A stretch of DNA of 19,273 nucleotides. Source: JBDSLU01 sp039916225. Its GTDB lineage: Bacteria > Acidobacteriota > Vicinamibacteria > Vicinamibacterales > Vicinamibacteraceae. The notes under the pieces are model-generated. The model was not told where the DNA came from. It worked only from the letters and a program-made list of their open reading frames with translations, and did no database searches. Below are positions 1 through 7,260 of this stretch, in pieces. The stretch spans positions 1-19,273 of the forward strand of contig JBDSLU010000215.1 in assembly GCA_039916225.1 (NCBI GenBank), in the 5' to 3' direction. The first letter of the stretch is position 1. Each line of letters opens with the position of its first letter. The position numbers were made by a program, and so were the translations under genes.

Positions 1-422
1 GCGACATGAACGGCGGCTTCAACCCGGTCAAGGACCTCTACAAGACCGAGCTCTACCGCCTGGCGCGCTGGCGGAACACGGCGTGGCCGAAGGGCTCGCT
101 CGGGCCGGGCGGCGCCGTCATCCCCGACAACATCATCACCCGCGCGCCGACGGCGGAACTCCGCCCCAACCAGACCGACCAGGATTCGCTGCCGCCCTAC
201 GACGTCCTGGACGCGATCCTGGAGCGGCATGTCGAGCGCTACCAGTCGCAGGCGGAAATCGTCGCGGCCGGCTTCGACGCCGCGACGGTGACGCGGGTGC
301 TGCGGCTGGTGCGGATCGCGGAGTTCAAGCGGCGGCAGGCCGCGCCCGGCCTGCGCATCAGCGACCGCGCGTTCGGCACCGGCTGGCGGATGCCCGTCGC
401 CCGCGCCGACTGGCAGCGCTGA
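1..422 (+). CDS. nadE: NAD+ synthetase, C-terminal part (partial at window start)
   Basis: The reading frame enters at base 3 and ends at TGA 420-422, leaving about 139 residues. The visible part begins GDMNGGFNPVKDLYKTE, the conserved loop of the ATP-pyrophosphatase synthetase domain. It continues with ITRAPTAELRPNQTDQDSLPPYDVLD and ends with IAEFKRRQAAPG, all typical of bacterial NadE. The enzyme amidates nicotinic acid adenine dinucleotide to NAD+ using ATP, the last step of NAD synthesis in the cytoplasm. This C-terminal form is most like the long glutamine-dependent enzymes with an N-terminal nitrilase domain, but that domain would lie outside the window, so the ammonia source cannot be judged. 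The next gene is convergent, 44 bp away. Identification is strong; only the 5' part is missing. Confidence 0.93.
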   Translation, partial: DMNGGFNPVKDLYKTELYRLARWRNTAWPKGSLGPGGAVIPDNIITRAPTAELRPNQTDQDSLPPYDVLDAILERHVERYQSQAEIVAAGFDAATVTRVLRLVRIAEFKRRQAAPGLRISDRAFGTGWRMPVARADWQR

Positions 423-427
423 CGAGC

Positions 428-441
428 GGCGCGGACGCGCC
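428..441. terminator. possible hairpin between convergent nadE and glycosyltransferase genes
   Basis: GGCGCGGACGCGCC is a self-complementary stretch (GGCGCG / CGCGCC around GA) in the 44-bp gap between two convergent stop codons. There is no T-tract, so a classical intrinsic terminator is not shown. In DNA this GC-rich such a palindrome can arise by chance. Confidence 0.25.
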
Positions 442-466
442 GTGGACGCCCGCGGACCGACCGGGG

Positions 467-2320
467 TCAGGCGCCGATCCGGCGGAGGTAGAGGCGGGTC
501 GGCAGCTTGGCGAAGCGGACCTGCGAGACGAGCCGCACCCACAGATCATGGTCGGGAGGCGAGCCGGCGCGGACCCGATAGCCGCCGGCCTGGCGCACCG
601 CGTCGCGGCGCGCGATCGCCGAACCGTGCTCGAAGCACGGGCCGCTGCGCAGCCGGACCTCGATCGCCTCCGGTGTCCATGCGGCGGCGTCGTCGGCGTG
701 GCCGTCGTGATGGCTCGCCAGACGCGTCGCGCCGACGCTGCCGGTGGCGCTGGCGAGGACCCCGATCTCGGGATGCTCCTGCAGGTAGGCGACCTGGCGG
801 GCGAGGCGCTGCGGATGCGATCGATCGTCGGCGCCGTGGATGACCACGAACGCGCCGGTCGCGGCCTCGAGGCCGGCGTTGAGCGCGTCGACGTAGGAGC
901 CCTGGTGTGGCAGCACCCGGACGTTCGACAGCGGCAGCGCCCGCAGCGGCGCGCAGCGCGCGGCGCGAGCGGTGTCATGGACGATGAGGATCTCGACCTC
1001 GCCGTAGGTCTGCTCGGCCAGGCTGGCGATGGCGTCCTCGAGATGCGGATGTTCCTCGAGCACCGGGATCACCACGCTGACGCGGCTGGTCTCGACGCGC
1101 GTCGGACGTCGCCGCTCGCGGTGGCTCTGGTCGAGGAGCGCCGTCGACGGCCCGCCTTCGCGCGGCGCGGCGTTCGCGAGCGTGGTCAGCCGGGACTCGA
1201 AGCGATCGGCCTGTTCGGTCAGCTCGTGCAGCGCCAGGATGATCGGGCGCCACAGACGCTGCGGCTCCGCCATCGAGACGCCGGTGCGCCACAGCCGCGG
1301 CAGGAAGGTGAGACCGAGCGCGCGCTGCAGGGCCCAGCGAATGCTCGGATCGGCGCCCCACACCAGCAGCATCTCGATCGCCCGGCACAGATCGCGGTTG
1401 GTCACCGTCTCGCCGGCCCGGGCGCGGCAGGCCAGGGCCAGGGCCTCGCGCGCGTGCGGCAGCAGCGGCGCGAGGAACAGGAGATCCCGCTCGGCTTCGA
1501 CGCGCAGCAGCGCGGTATCGCCGACGTCGTGCCAGGACAGCGCGGCGCTGCCGGGAGCATCGATGGGCACGACGTTCGGCCACGACACCGGCCACCATCC
1601 GGCGCGTCCCGACTGCGTGCCGACTTCGAGACAGTCGGCCGACGTGTGGAGTGCGAGCGCCGAGAGGAGGGCATCGGTGCGCGCCCGCTCGTCGACCTCG
1701 GTCAACCCGTCGAGGCCGAGCGTCACCACCCGCGTCGCGCCACCGCGCAGCGCCACCGCGACAGCCGTCGCCGGCCACACGCCCCACGACGGCAGGTCGC
1801 GGGCGAGGCGACGGATGGCGGCGCCCCGCTCGAAGCCGGCGATCGGCGCCGACGGCTCGATCAGCACCGCCGCCCGGCTGCCGAGGATCAGCGAATCGCC
1901 ACGGGGCGCGTCCTCCCGGCCGCCTGGCTCGCGTTCGACGAGCACGAGATCCGGCGTCAGGGCGTGCCGCTGCAGCGCGGCCGCGCCGGTCGGATCGGTG
2001 ACGACGAGGACCCGGGCCCGCACGGTCCGGAGATCGGCGGCGACCGCATCGAGGCCAGGCCCGCCACCGGCGACGACGACGGGCGAGCCGGCGGGGAAGC
2101 GCGGCTGGCCGAACGGCACGTCGGCGCGGACGAAGCGGCTGAAGGCGGGATCGAGGCTGGCGCCGGTGAAGCGCCCGAAGTGGCGATCGTAGACTTCCCA
2201 CAAGGCGCGGCCGGCGTCGCCCGATTCGGGCGGCAACTCGCCGGGGGTGACGTAGCGGTCGTCGCCGATGGCGCGATAGACCTCGAAGGGGAAGCCCGCA
2301 ATCGTGGCGTGCGCGTTCAT
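467..2320 (-). CDS. MAF/DUF115-like domain fused to family 2 glycosyltransferase
   Basis: A 617-residue protein with two recognisable parts. Residues about 80-210 resemble the MAF_flag10/DUF115 (MptE-like) fold. PVVVAGGGPGLD (83-91) matches the usual GxGPSLD loop, LTPDLVLVE follows, and GVWPATAVAVALRGGATRVVTLGLDG matches the second conserved block. A helical linker follows. From about 412 there is a GT2 domain: SVVIPVLEEHPHLEDAIASL, the metal-binding acidic motif GADD (496-499), and PDHDLWVRL (589-597) near the catalytic base. MAF proteins glycosylate flagellin in several bacteria, and motAB lies 3 kb away, so transfer of sugar to flagellin or another surface protein is a reasonable inference; the acceptor is unknown. 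Start 2320 is chosen because its ATG overlaps the upstream stop in an ATGA. An ATG 33 bp further upstream lies inside the previous gene. No signal peptide or membrane segment is seen. Confidence 0.75.
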   Translation of the reverse strand: MNAHATIAGFPFEVYRAIGDDRYVTPGELPPESGDAGRALWEVYDRHFGRFTGASLDPAFSRFVRADVPFGQPRFPAGSPVVVAGGGPGLDAVAADLRTVRARVLVVTDPTGAAALQRHALTPDLVLVEREPGGREDAPRGDSLILGSRAAVLIEPSAPIAGFERGAAIRRLARDLPSWGVWPATAVAVALRGGATRVVTLGLDGLTEVDERARTDALLSALALHTSADCLEVGTQSGRAGWWPVSWPNVVPIDAPGSAALSWHDVGDTALLRVEAERDLLFLAPLLPHAREALALACRARAGETVTNRDLCRAIEMLLVWGADPSIRWALQRALGLTFLPRLWRTGVSMAEPQRLWRPIILALHELTEQADRFESRLTTLANAAPREGGPSTALLDQSHRERRRPTRVETSRVSVVIPVLEEHPHLEDAIASLAEQTYGEVEILIVHDTARAARCAPLRALPLSNVRVLPHQGSYVDALNAGLEAATGAFVVIHGADDRSHPQRLARQVAYLQEHPEIGVLASATGSVGATRLASHHDGHADDAAAWTPEAIEVRLRSGPCFEHGSAIARRDAVRQAGGYRVRAGSPPDHDLWVRLVSQVRFAKLPTRLYLRRIGA

Positions 2321-2901
2321 GCGGCCGCCGCCCTGGCCAGACAGGCCAGCCATTCGCGCAGGACCGATTGCGCGCGCGGCGGCAACGCCTCGACGGTGAG
2401 CGCAGCGCCGTCGACCGGCAGGAGTCCCGAGCGCGCAAGGTCGAGTCGAACCAGCCGGCTGCCGAGATCGGTGCGGCCGTCGGCGGCATCCACCGCGGCG
2501 TCGAGGACGGTGAGGTCGGCCGCGGCGGTCAGGCTCTCGTCGGCGGCGCGCCCGAAGGTCGGCCCCGGCTGGCGCGCCAGGCCGCGCCCGCTGTACACGA
2601 ACGGCGTCGCCGACGAACCGAGGATCATCGGCGCGATGCGGTGCGCCGACGCCGCGTCGACGGCGTGGATGACGTCGTAGGCGCGCCCGTGGACGATGGC
2701 GGCGACGTCAAGGCCAGCGCCCGCGACGAAGAGGCGCCGGGCCCGCGCCCGCAAGGCCTCGTCGGCCGCGCCACCGCCGAAGGCGAGCACATCGTGCACG
2801 TCGCTTTCACCCGTCAGGCGCAGGCGGGTCCCGAGCAACGCCACCAGCGCCGCCGTAACCGGCGACGGGCGCAGCGTGTCGATCACATGGAGGCAGCGCA
2901 T
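2317..2901 (-). CDS. short GT-B (family 4-like) glycosyltransferase N-terminal domain protein
   Basis: A 194-residue protein opening MRCLHVIDTLRPSPVTAAL, the usual first strand and helix of GT4-type glycosyltransferases. AYDVIHAVDAASAHRIAPMIL and TPFVYSGRGL follow in the positions where the N-terminal Rossmann domain carries its 'DvvHaH' segment. GT4 enzymes normally run to about 370-400 residues with a C-terminal nucleotide-sugar-binding domain (E-x7-E). That half is absent here, and the next gene is a different fold. Its stop overlaps the start of the downstream fusion protein (ATGA at 2317-2320), implying translational coupling. It may act as a partner or acceptor-recognition subunit, or it may be a decayed transferase; the frame is intact, with no stops. 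The family assignment rests on short N-terminal similarity and is moderate. Confidence 0.6.
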   Translation of the reverse strand: MRCLHVIDTLRPSPVTAALVALLGTRLRLTGESDVHDVLAFGGGAADEALRARARRLFVAGAGLDVAAIVHGRAYDVIHAVDAASAHRIAPMILGSSATPFVYSGRGLARQPGPTFGRAADESLTAAADLTVLDAAVDAADGRTDLGSRLVRLDLARSGLLPVDGAALTVEALPPRAQSVLREWLACLARAAAA

Positions 2902-2914
2902 CAGGGCCGAGTCT

Positions 2915-2923
2915 GCTGTAGCA
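2915..2923 (-). promoter_or_regulatory. candidate extended -10 for the glycosyltransferase pair
   Basis: On the minus strand the sequence reads TGCTACAGC, an extended -10-like motif whose 3' end is 13 bp before the ATG at 2901. No clear -35 is visible. It resembles the TGC-TAyA motif before other genes in the window, but it is a weak match taken alone. Confidence 0.3.
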
Positions 2924-2998
2924 AGAATCGTGCTGTTGGGATGGTCCGCTCGACTCGCACACGGCGTGCGGTGCGGGAGTAGGAAGCACGCAGGATCA

Positions 2999-3012
2999 GT
3001 CGGGATCCCGAC
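2999..3012. promoter_or_regulatory. 14-bp perfect palindrome in divergent intergenic region (candidate operator)
   Basis: GTCGGGATCCCGAC is perfectly self-complementary. It lies between the divergent glycosyltransferase and oxidoreductase genes. Its right edge is 25 bp before the candidate -10 of the oxidoreductase, so it abuts the expected -35 position. A regulator bound here could control one or both genes; the regulator is unknown. Confidence 0.4.
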
Positions 3013-3034
3013 AAAAGCACACCCTCGTGGCCGC

Positions 3035-3043
3035 TGCTACACT
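3035..3043 (+). promoter_or_regulatory. candidate extended -10 (TGCTACACT) for the oxidoreductase gene
   Basis: TGC followed by TACACT matches an extended -10 (TGN-TAtaaT). It is 26 bp upstream of the ATG at 3069, with GGAGG at 3051-3055 between them as a ribosome binding site of rather long spacing (13 nt). No good -35 is seen 17 bp upstream. Confidence 0.45.
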
Positions 3044-3068
3044 CTGCCCTGGAGGCCAGACTCACCGC

Positions 3069-4160
3069 ATGTCCGACGTCCCTCTGCGTGCCGCCATCAT
3101 CGGCACGGGCCGGATCGGCTCGGCGCTCGAGCGCGACCCTCTCCGGTCGAAGCCACATACACACGCGGGGTGGTATGTGACTCATCCGCACATTCTACTG
3201 TCGGGCGGCGCAGACACCAACGTCGATCGCCTCGGCGCGTTCGGGGCGGACTGGGGACTGTCCGCCGACCGCCTGTTCGACAGCTACCTGGAGATGCTGG
3301 CTGCCCTGGCGCCAGACTTGGTGTCGGTGTGCGCTTATGCCCCGGAACGGGTGGCGATGGCGCAGGCGGCACTCGCCGCGGGAGCCCGGGGCCTCTGGCT
3401 CGAGAAGGCCGTCGCGACCTCGCTGGCGTCGGCGCAGGCCCTGCGCGCGGCCGCGGCCAGGGCCGGCGCGAGCGTGGTCGTCAACCACCCGCGCTCACAG
3501 GATCCGCACTACCGCGCGGTGCGGCGCCTGATCGACGAGGGGACCTTGGGGCCGCTCGAAAGCGTCCACGTCCTGTTCAGCGGGCACCTGATTCACACCG
3601 GCACGCACGCCTGGGAGGTGCTGGAGAGCTGGTGCGGGCCCTGGACGGAGGTCCGCTGCTGGCCGGACGCGGCGGGGGAGTCCAACACGATGGCGTCCGG
3701 ATCACGCCCGCATGCGGCTGTCGACGAAGGCCCGGGCGCCAGGGATGGGGCCGAGGACATCGGCGGACGCGTCCACATCCGCTTCGCCAATGGTGTCGAT
3801 GCGTTCGTCTCCGGCGGACGGAAGAGCTACTTCATCTTTCAGTTCGACCTGGTCTTCGCGAACGGCCGTGTCCATCTGGGCAATGATGTGAACCAGGTCC
3901 TCGTCACCGGCCCGAGTCCGCGCTACAGCGGCTTCGTGGAGTTGACCGAGGCGTCCTGGCGACTCGACGGACCGGGCGGGCCGCTGCTCGTCGAGGTGCT
4001 CGCCGACGCCGTGCGCCGCGGGGTGTCCGACCTCAGCTCGCTCGACGCCGCGATTCGCGCCCTCGCGCTCGGCATCGCCACCGTCCAGGCCAGCGCGGCC
4101 CCGGGCGTGGCCATCACGCCGGCGACGCTCGATTCGTCGTTCGTCGTCGGCAGCGTCTGA
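3069..4160 (+). CDS. Gfo/Idh/MocA family NAD(P)-dependent oxidoreductase
   Basis: A 363-residue protein starting MSDVPLRAAIIGTGRIGSALE, with the Rossmann dinucleotide loop GTGRIG at 12-17. The family's EKP-type motif appears as EKA at 112-114 (LWLEKAVATS). The C-terminal sheet domain begins near 130 and carries HTGTHAWEVLE at 176-186, where a histidine normally assists hydride transfer. These enzymes oxidise or reduce sugars, inositols or related alcohols. The proline of EKP is replaced by alanine, a tolerated but less common variant, so activity is likely yet the substrate cannot be named. ATG 3069 is preferred over an upstream in-frame codon because GGAGG precedes it and the Rossmann strand begins at once. 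It is divergent from the glycosyltransferase pair, so a role in making or modifying the transferred sugar is possible but unproven. Confidence 0.85.
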   Translation: MSDVPLRAAIIGTGRIGSALERDPLRSKPHTHAGWYVTHPHILLSGGADTNVDRLGAFGADWGLSADRLFDSYLEMLAALAPDLVSVCAYAPERVAMAQAALAAGARGLWLEKAVATSLASAQALRAAAARAGASVVVNHPRSQDPHYRAVRRLIDEGTLGPLESVHVLFSGHLIHTGTHAWEVLESWCGPWTEVRCWPDAAGESNTMASGSRPHAAVDEGPGARDGAEDIGGRVHIRFANGVDAFVSGGRKSYFIFQFDLVFANGRVHLGNDVNQVLVTGPSPRYSGFVELTEASWRLDGPGGPLLVEVLADAVRRGVSDLSSLDAAIRALALGIATVQASAAPGVAITPATLDSSFVVGSV

Positions 4161-4198
4161 GCGCCGACCGCCCCCGAGACGATGCGCCGGCCGGCCGC

Positions 4199-5293
4199 GT
4201 GGGACGAATGTCGTTGCAGAACGGCGCGATTGCGCCGATTTCCGGATCGAGTTCCATGCGCCCTTTCGGCTCACACCAAGTCCTCGTTGTCGAGTCCGAT
4301 CCATGGATCCAGCACGCGGTCGCGCGCTGGATCGAGGGCGCTGGCTTCGAGTGCCTGCCAGTCAGCGCGCCCGACGAGGCGCTGGCGCTGGCTGAGGAGG
4401 AGGAGGCGGACGTCGCCATCGTGTCCGGCTCGATCGATGCCTGGACCCCGGCGCACCTCGCCCATGCGCTCCAGTCACGCGACGCCGACCTGCCGGTGAT
4501 CGTCGTCCGGCCCAGCGGCGAGACGGCGCGGGGCTTCCGCGGCCGCCGCGGCGCGGTGGAGGAAATCGAGGCGCCGCTGACGCGCGGCGCAGTGATGCGG
4601 GCCGTGCACCGCGCCCTCGAGTGGCGTGACGCGTCGGCGGACGATCGCGCCCGCTACCGGGAGCTCGAACGCGCGGTGGTCGCCCAGGCGGCTCTCGTTC
4701 GCGAAGCCTGCCAGAGCGAGCTCTGCACCGAGGCCGGGCTGACCTCCGCCTTCACCGCGTTCCTCGATCGCCGGCTGCCGGGCGCGGCCGGCCACGCGGC
4801 CCGCACCCGCGGCATCGCGCTCGATCTGGCCCGCGCCATCGGCATGGACGAGGGCGCCTGCCATGTCGTCGCGCAAGCGGCGACGCTGCACGAGCTCGGC
4901 CTGGCCTTGCTGCCGCAGCCGCTGCGCCAGCCGGCCGAGACGCTGACCGGACTCGATCGCGTGCTGGCCCTGCGCCATCCCGACGTCGTCTTCGAACTGC
5001 TGTCGGTGATGCCCGGCCTGCACGACGCGTCGGCCATCGTCCGGGCGTCGCACGAGCGCTTCGATGGCGCCGGTCATCCGCGCGGGCTGAGCGGTCTCGA
5101 AATCCCGATGGGAGCCCGGCTCGTCGCCGTCGCTTGCGCCGTGGATCGCATCGCCACGGGCGAAGCCGGCCGCCCCGGCGTGGCCGGTGCCGCCGCCGAC
5201 GCCGCCCTGGCTGCGCTCGCCGGCTCGGCGCTCGATCCCGACCTCGTCCGGGTCTGGGCCGGGCACGCCGACCGCGCCCTCGCCGCCCGCTGA
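4199..5293 (+). CDS. degenerate response-regulator receiver plus degenerate HD-GYP domain protein
   Basis: A 364-residue protein from GTG 4199; ATG 4208 or 4256 are possible later starts. Residues 26-142 follow a receiver fold (HQVLVVESDPWIQHAVARWIEGAGFE...). The acidic pair is ES (32-33), the phospho-acceptor position is Ser76 (DVAIVSGS) instead of Asp, and the conserved Lys is Ala125 (IEAPL). Residues about 180-325 follow an HD-GYP domain. The HD pair is HE (231-232, LHELG), the usual GK is GL, and the GYP block reads HERFDGAGHPRGLSGLEIP (285-303), with His for Tyr. HD-GYP proteins hydrolyse cyclic di-GMP through a metal centre. Loss of these residues suggests a non-phosphorylated scaffold or binding protein, though residual metal binding is not excluded. 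It sits directly upstream of motAB, fitting a role in the motile/sessile switch. Confidence 0.8.
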   Translation: MGRMSLQNGAIAPISGSSSMRPFGSHQVLVVESDPWIQHAVARWIEGAGFECLPVSAPDEALALAEEEEADVAIVSGSIDAWTPAHLAHALQSRDADLPVIVVRPSGETARGFRGRRGAVEEIEAPLTRGAVMRAVHRALEWRDASADDRARYRELERAVVAQAALVREACQSELCTEAGLTSAFTAFLDRRLPGAAGHAARTRGIALDLARAIGMDEGACHVVAQAATLHELGLALLPQPLRQPAETLTGLDRVLALRHPDVVFELLSVMPGLHDASAIVRASHERFDGAGHPRGLSGLEIPMGARLVAVACAVDRIATGEAGRPGVAGAAADAALAALAGSALDPDLVRVWAGHADRALAAR

Positions 5294-5347
5294 CCGGATC
5301 TCCTGCCGCCGGCAGGGTTTCCGCGCCGCTGTACCGGCCTCCCAGCT

Positions 5348-5374
5348 TCAAGTTCAGCGACGGCCCGTCGATTG
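5348..5374 (+). promoter_or_regulatory. FliA (sigma-28)-like flagellar promoter for motAB
   Basis: TCAAGTTC, 11 bases, then GTCGATTG. Against the enterobacterial FliA consensus TAAAGTTT-N11-GCCGATAA this matches 6 of 8 and 5 of 8 positions with exact spacing. The implied start near 5381 leaves a leader of about 37 nt containing GAGGAG (5401-5406), 11 nt before the motA ATG. Stator genes are classic late, FliA-dependent genes, which supports the call. Confidence 0.6.
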
Positions 5375-5417
5375 CTAGGTCGACGGACCCGGTGGGGTTC
5401 GAGGAGTTTCCCGTCGC

Positions 5418-6293
5418 ATGCTGCTTATAGTCGGTTCAGTCATCGTGATCGCGGCCATCGTTGCCGGCTACCTCATGGAGGGTGGCGCCCTGCTGGCGCT
5501 CTACCAGCCGGCCGAGCTCGTCATCATCGGGGGCGCGGCCCTCGGCTCGATGCTGATCAGCACGCCGATGCCGCTCCTGAAGCGCCTCGCGGGCAGCATG
5601 GGCGCGTTCTTCAAGGACGGCCCGGGCAAGCAGGAATATCTCGAGATGCTCGGGATGATGTACCAGACGTTCCGGCTCACCCAGCAGTCCGGCGTGATGG
5701 CCCTCGAAGCGCACTGCGATGATCCGAACGGCTCGGCGATCTTCTCGCGCTTCCCCAAGTTCCTGGCCAACCACCACGCCGTCGACTTCTTCACCGACTC
5801 AGTGCGCGTGATCATCATGGGCGGCGTCAGCCCCTTCGACCTCGAGGCGATGATGGACATCGATCTCGAGGTGCATCATCACGAGGGCTTGAAGCCGGCG
5901 CAGGCGCTGGCCAAGGTCGGTGACGCGCTGCCCGGCATGGGCATCGTCGCCGCCGTGCTCGGCGTGGTCATCACGATGGGCGCGATCGACGGGCCGGCCA
6001 GCGAGATCGGCCACAAGGTCGGCGCCGCGCTGGTCGGCACCTTCCTCGGCATTCTCCTGTGTTACGGCTTCGTCGGCCCGATGGCGACGTCACTCGAGCA
6101 CAAGGTCGATTTCGAAGGTCAGTACCTCGCCACCATCAAGTGCGGTGTCCTGGCGCTGAGCAAGGGTCTCGCGCCAGCCATCGCCGTCGAGTTCGCACGC
6201 CGCTCGATTCCCGCCGAACTGCGGCCCTCGTTCTCCGAAACCGAAGCCTACTGCCGCGCACCGCAGGCTGACGCGCACGCCGAGGCCGCATGA
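5418..6293 (+). CDS. motA: flagellar motor stator protein MotA
   Basis: A 291-residue protein of the enterobacterial MotA type. Four membrane segments are visible at about 1-20, 33-48, 170-192 and 201-222. The two mechanistically important prolines are present: Pro172 (GDALPGMG) and Pro221 (GFVGPMA), matching E. coli Pro173 and Pro222. The cytoplasmic loop holds Glu97 (VMALE), matching Glu98, which contacts FliG. The position of E. coli Arg90 is Gln89 here (LTQQSG). The C-terminus carries the typical IAVEFARRSIPAELRPSFSE. MotA forms a pentamer around a MotB dimer and turns ion flow into torque in the inner membrane. The stop overlaps the motB start (ATGA). The start has GAGGAG 11 nt upstream. 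Identification is firm. Confidence 0.96.
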   Translation: MLLIVGSVIVIAAIVAGYLMEGGALLALYQPAELVIIGGAALGSMLISTPMPLLKRLAGSMGAFFKDGPGKQEYLEMLGMMYQTFRLTQQSGVMALEAHCDDPNGSAIFSRFPKFLANHHAVDFFTDSVRVIIMGGVSPFDLEAMMDIDLEVHHHEGLKPAQALAKVGDALPGMGIVAAVLGVVITMGAIDGPASEIGHKVGAALVGTFLGILLCYGFVGPMATSLEHKVDFEGQYLATIKCGVLALSKGLAPAIAVEFARRSIPAELRPSFSETEAYCRAPQADAHAEAA

Positions 6294-7201
6294 GCCTCGG
6301 CGGCCAGCCCATCATCGTCAAGCGGAAGAAGGCTGCCCACGGCGGCCATCACGGCGGGGCGTGGAAGGTCGCCTACGCCGACTTCGTGACCGCGATGATG
6401 GCGTTCTTTCTCGTCATGTGGCTGGTCGGCCAGAGCAAGCCGGTGAAGGCCTCCGTGGCCGCCTACTTCCGCGATCCCGGTATCTTCGACCAGGCCAAGT
6501 CCGACGGGCCGATTGCCGGGGGCGATCTGCGGCTCGATCCCGAGGCGGCGCCGCCGCGCGAGACCGCCGAGAGCAACGGTCTCGTCGCCGGCGAGCGCGC
6601 CGCGCTCGAGGACACCGCCAAGCGCATCAAGCAGCGCCTGGCCGAGTCGCCGGACCTGAAGTCGCTGGGCAAGCAGATCGAAATCCAGGTGACGCGCGAC
6701 GGCCTGCGCATCGAGCTGGTCGACGCCGAGCAACAGACGTTCTTCGCCAGCGGCAGCGCCGCCCTCGCCGCCGGCACCGAGAAGGTGCTCGAATTGATCG
6801 CCCGCGAGCTCGGATCGCTGAAGAACTCGATCGTCATCGAAGGACACACCGACTCGCAGCCCTACGCCGCCACCGACATCTATTCGAACTGGGAGCTGTC
6901 GGCGGATCGCGCCAACGCGGCACGCCGCGTGATGGAACGGTCGGGGCTGCACGTCGGCCAGGTGCGCGGCGTCCGTGGCTATGCCGATCGTCAGCTGCGC
7001 GTCAGCGACGAGCCGCTCGATGCGCGCAACCGGCGCGTGTCGGTCATCGTCGAGCATCTCTACCGTACGAGCAGCCTGCCGCCCGGCGTCCGCGAGCTGG
7101 CGTCGGGAGGTAAGACCGCGCCGCAGGAAAGCCCGGCTCTGGTTGCCGCCACCGCGGCGCCCGAGCACGCACCAAAGGCCGAGGGGACGAGTCCACACTG
7201 A
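6290..7201 (+). CDS. motB: flagellar motor stator protein MotB
   Basis: A 303-residue protein, close to the 308 of E. coli MotB. The single membrane helix at about 28-46 (YADFVTAMMAFFLVMWLVG) contains Asp31, equivalent to the essential proton-carrying Asp32. A periplasmic linker follows. An OmpA-like peptidoglycan-binding domain then spans about 140-265, with SIVIEGHTDSQPYA and SNWELSADRANAARRVME. The N-terminus has the basic cytoplasmic PIIVKRKKAAHGGHHGG. The residues around the Asp are like proton-driven MotB rather than sodium-driven PomB, an inference from overall similarity. Translation is probably coupled to motA through the ATGA overlap. MotB anchors the stator to the wall beside the rotor. 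The last 40 residues are a low-complexity Ala/Pro-rich tail. Confidence 0.96.
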   Translation: MSLGGQPIIVKRKKAAHGGHHGGAWKVAYADFVTAMMAFFLVMWLVGQSKPVKASVAAYFRDPGIFDQAKSDGPIAGGDLRLDPEAAPPRETAESNGLVAGERAALEDTAKRIKQRLAESPDLKSLGKQIEIQVTRDGLRIELVDAEQQTFFASGSAALAAGTEKVLELIARELGSLKNSIVIEGHTDSQPYAATDIYSNWELSADRANAARRVMERSGLHVGQVRGVRGYADRQLRVSDEPLDARNRRVSVIVEHLYRTSSLPPGVRELASGGKTAPQESPALVAATAAPEHAPKAEGTSPH

Positions 7202-7244
7202 GGGGCCCAGGGCCCGGCGCCTATCGCGTCCGGCCGGGGCAGTC

Positions 7245-7250
7245 TATGAT
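7245..7250 (+). promoter_or_regulatory. candidate -10 (TATGAT) for the Hpt gene
   Basis: TATGAT matches TATAAT in five of six bases and lies 10 bp before the ATG at 7261. Transcription would start about 4 nt before that codon, so the message may be almost leaderless. No convincing -35 is seen. The hexamer overlaps two other in-frame ATGs at 7246 and 7249, which argues for 7261 as the start if the promoter is real. Confidence 0.35.
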
Positions 7251-7260
7251 GTTGCCAGCC

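Noticed and set aside
83..2680. Very long open frame on the plus strand opposite the glycosyltransferase pair
   Set aside because: Its translation is Arg/Ala/Gly-rich with no motif, and it opposes genes with clear domains. It is a shadow of high GC codon use, as are the long antisense frames at 9636-12260, 12632-14728 and 17322-18974.
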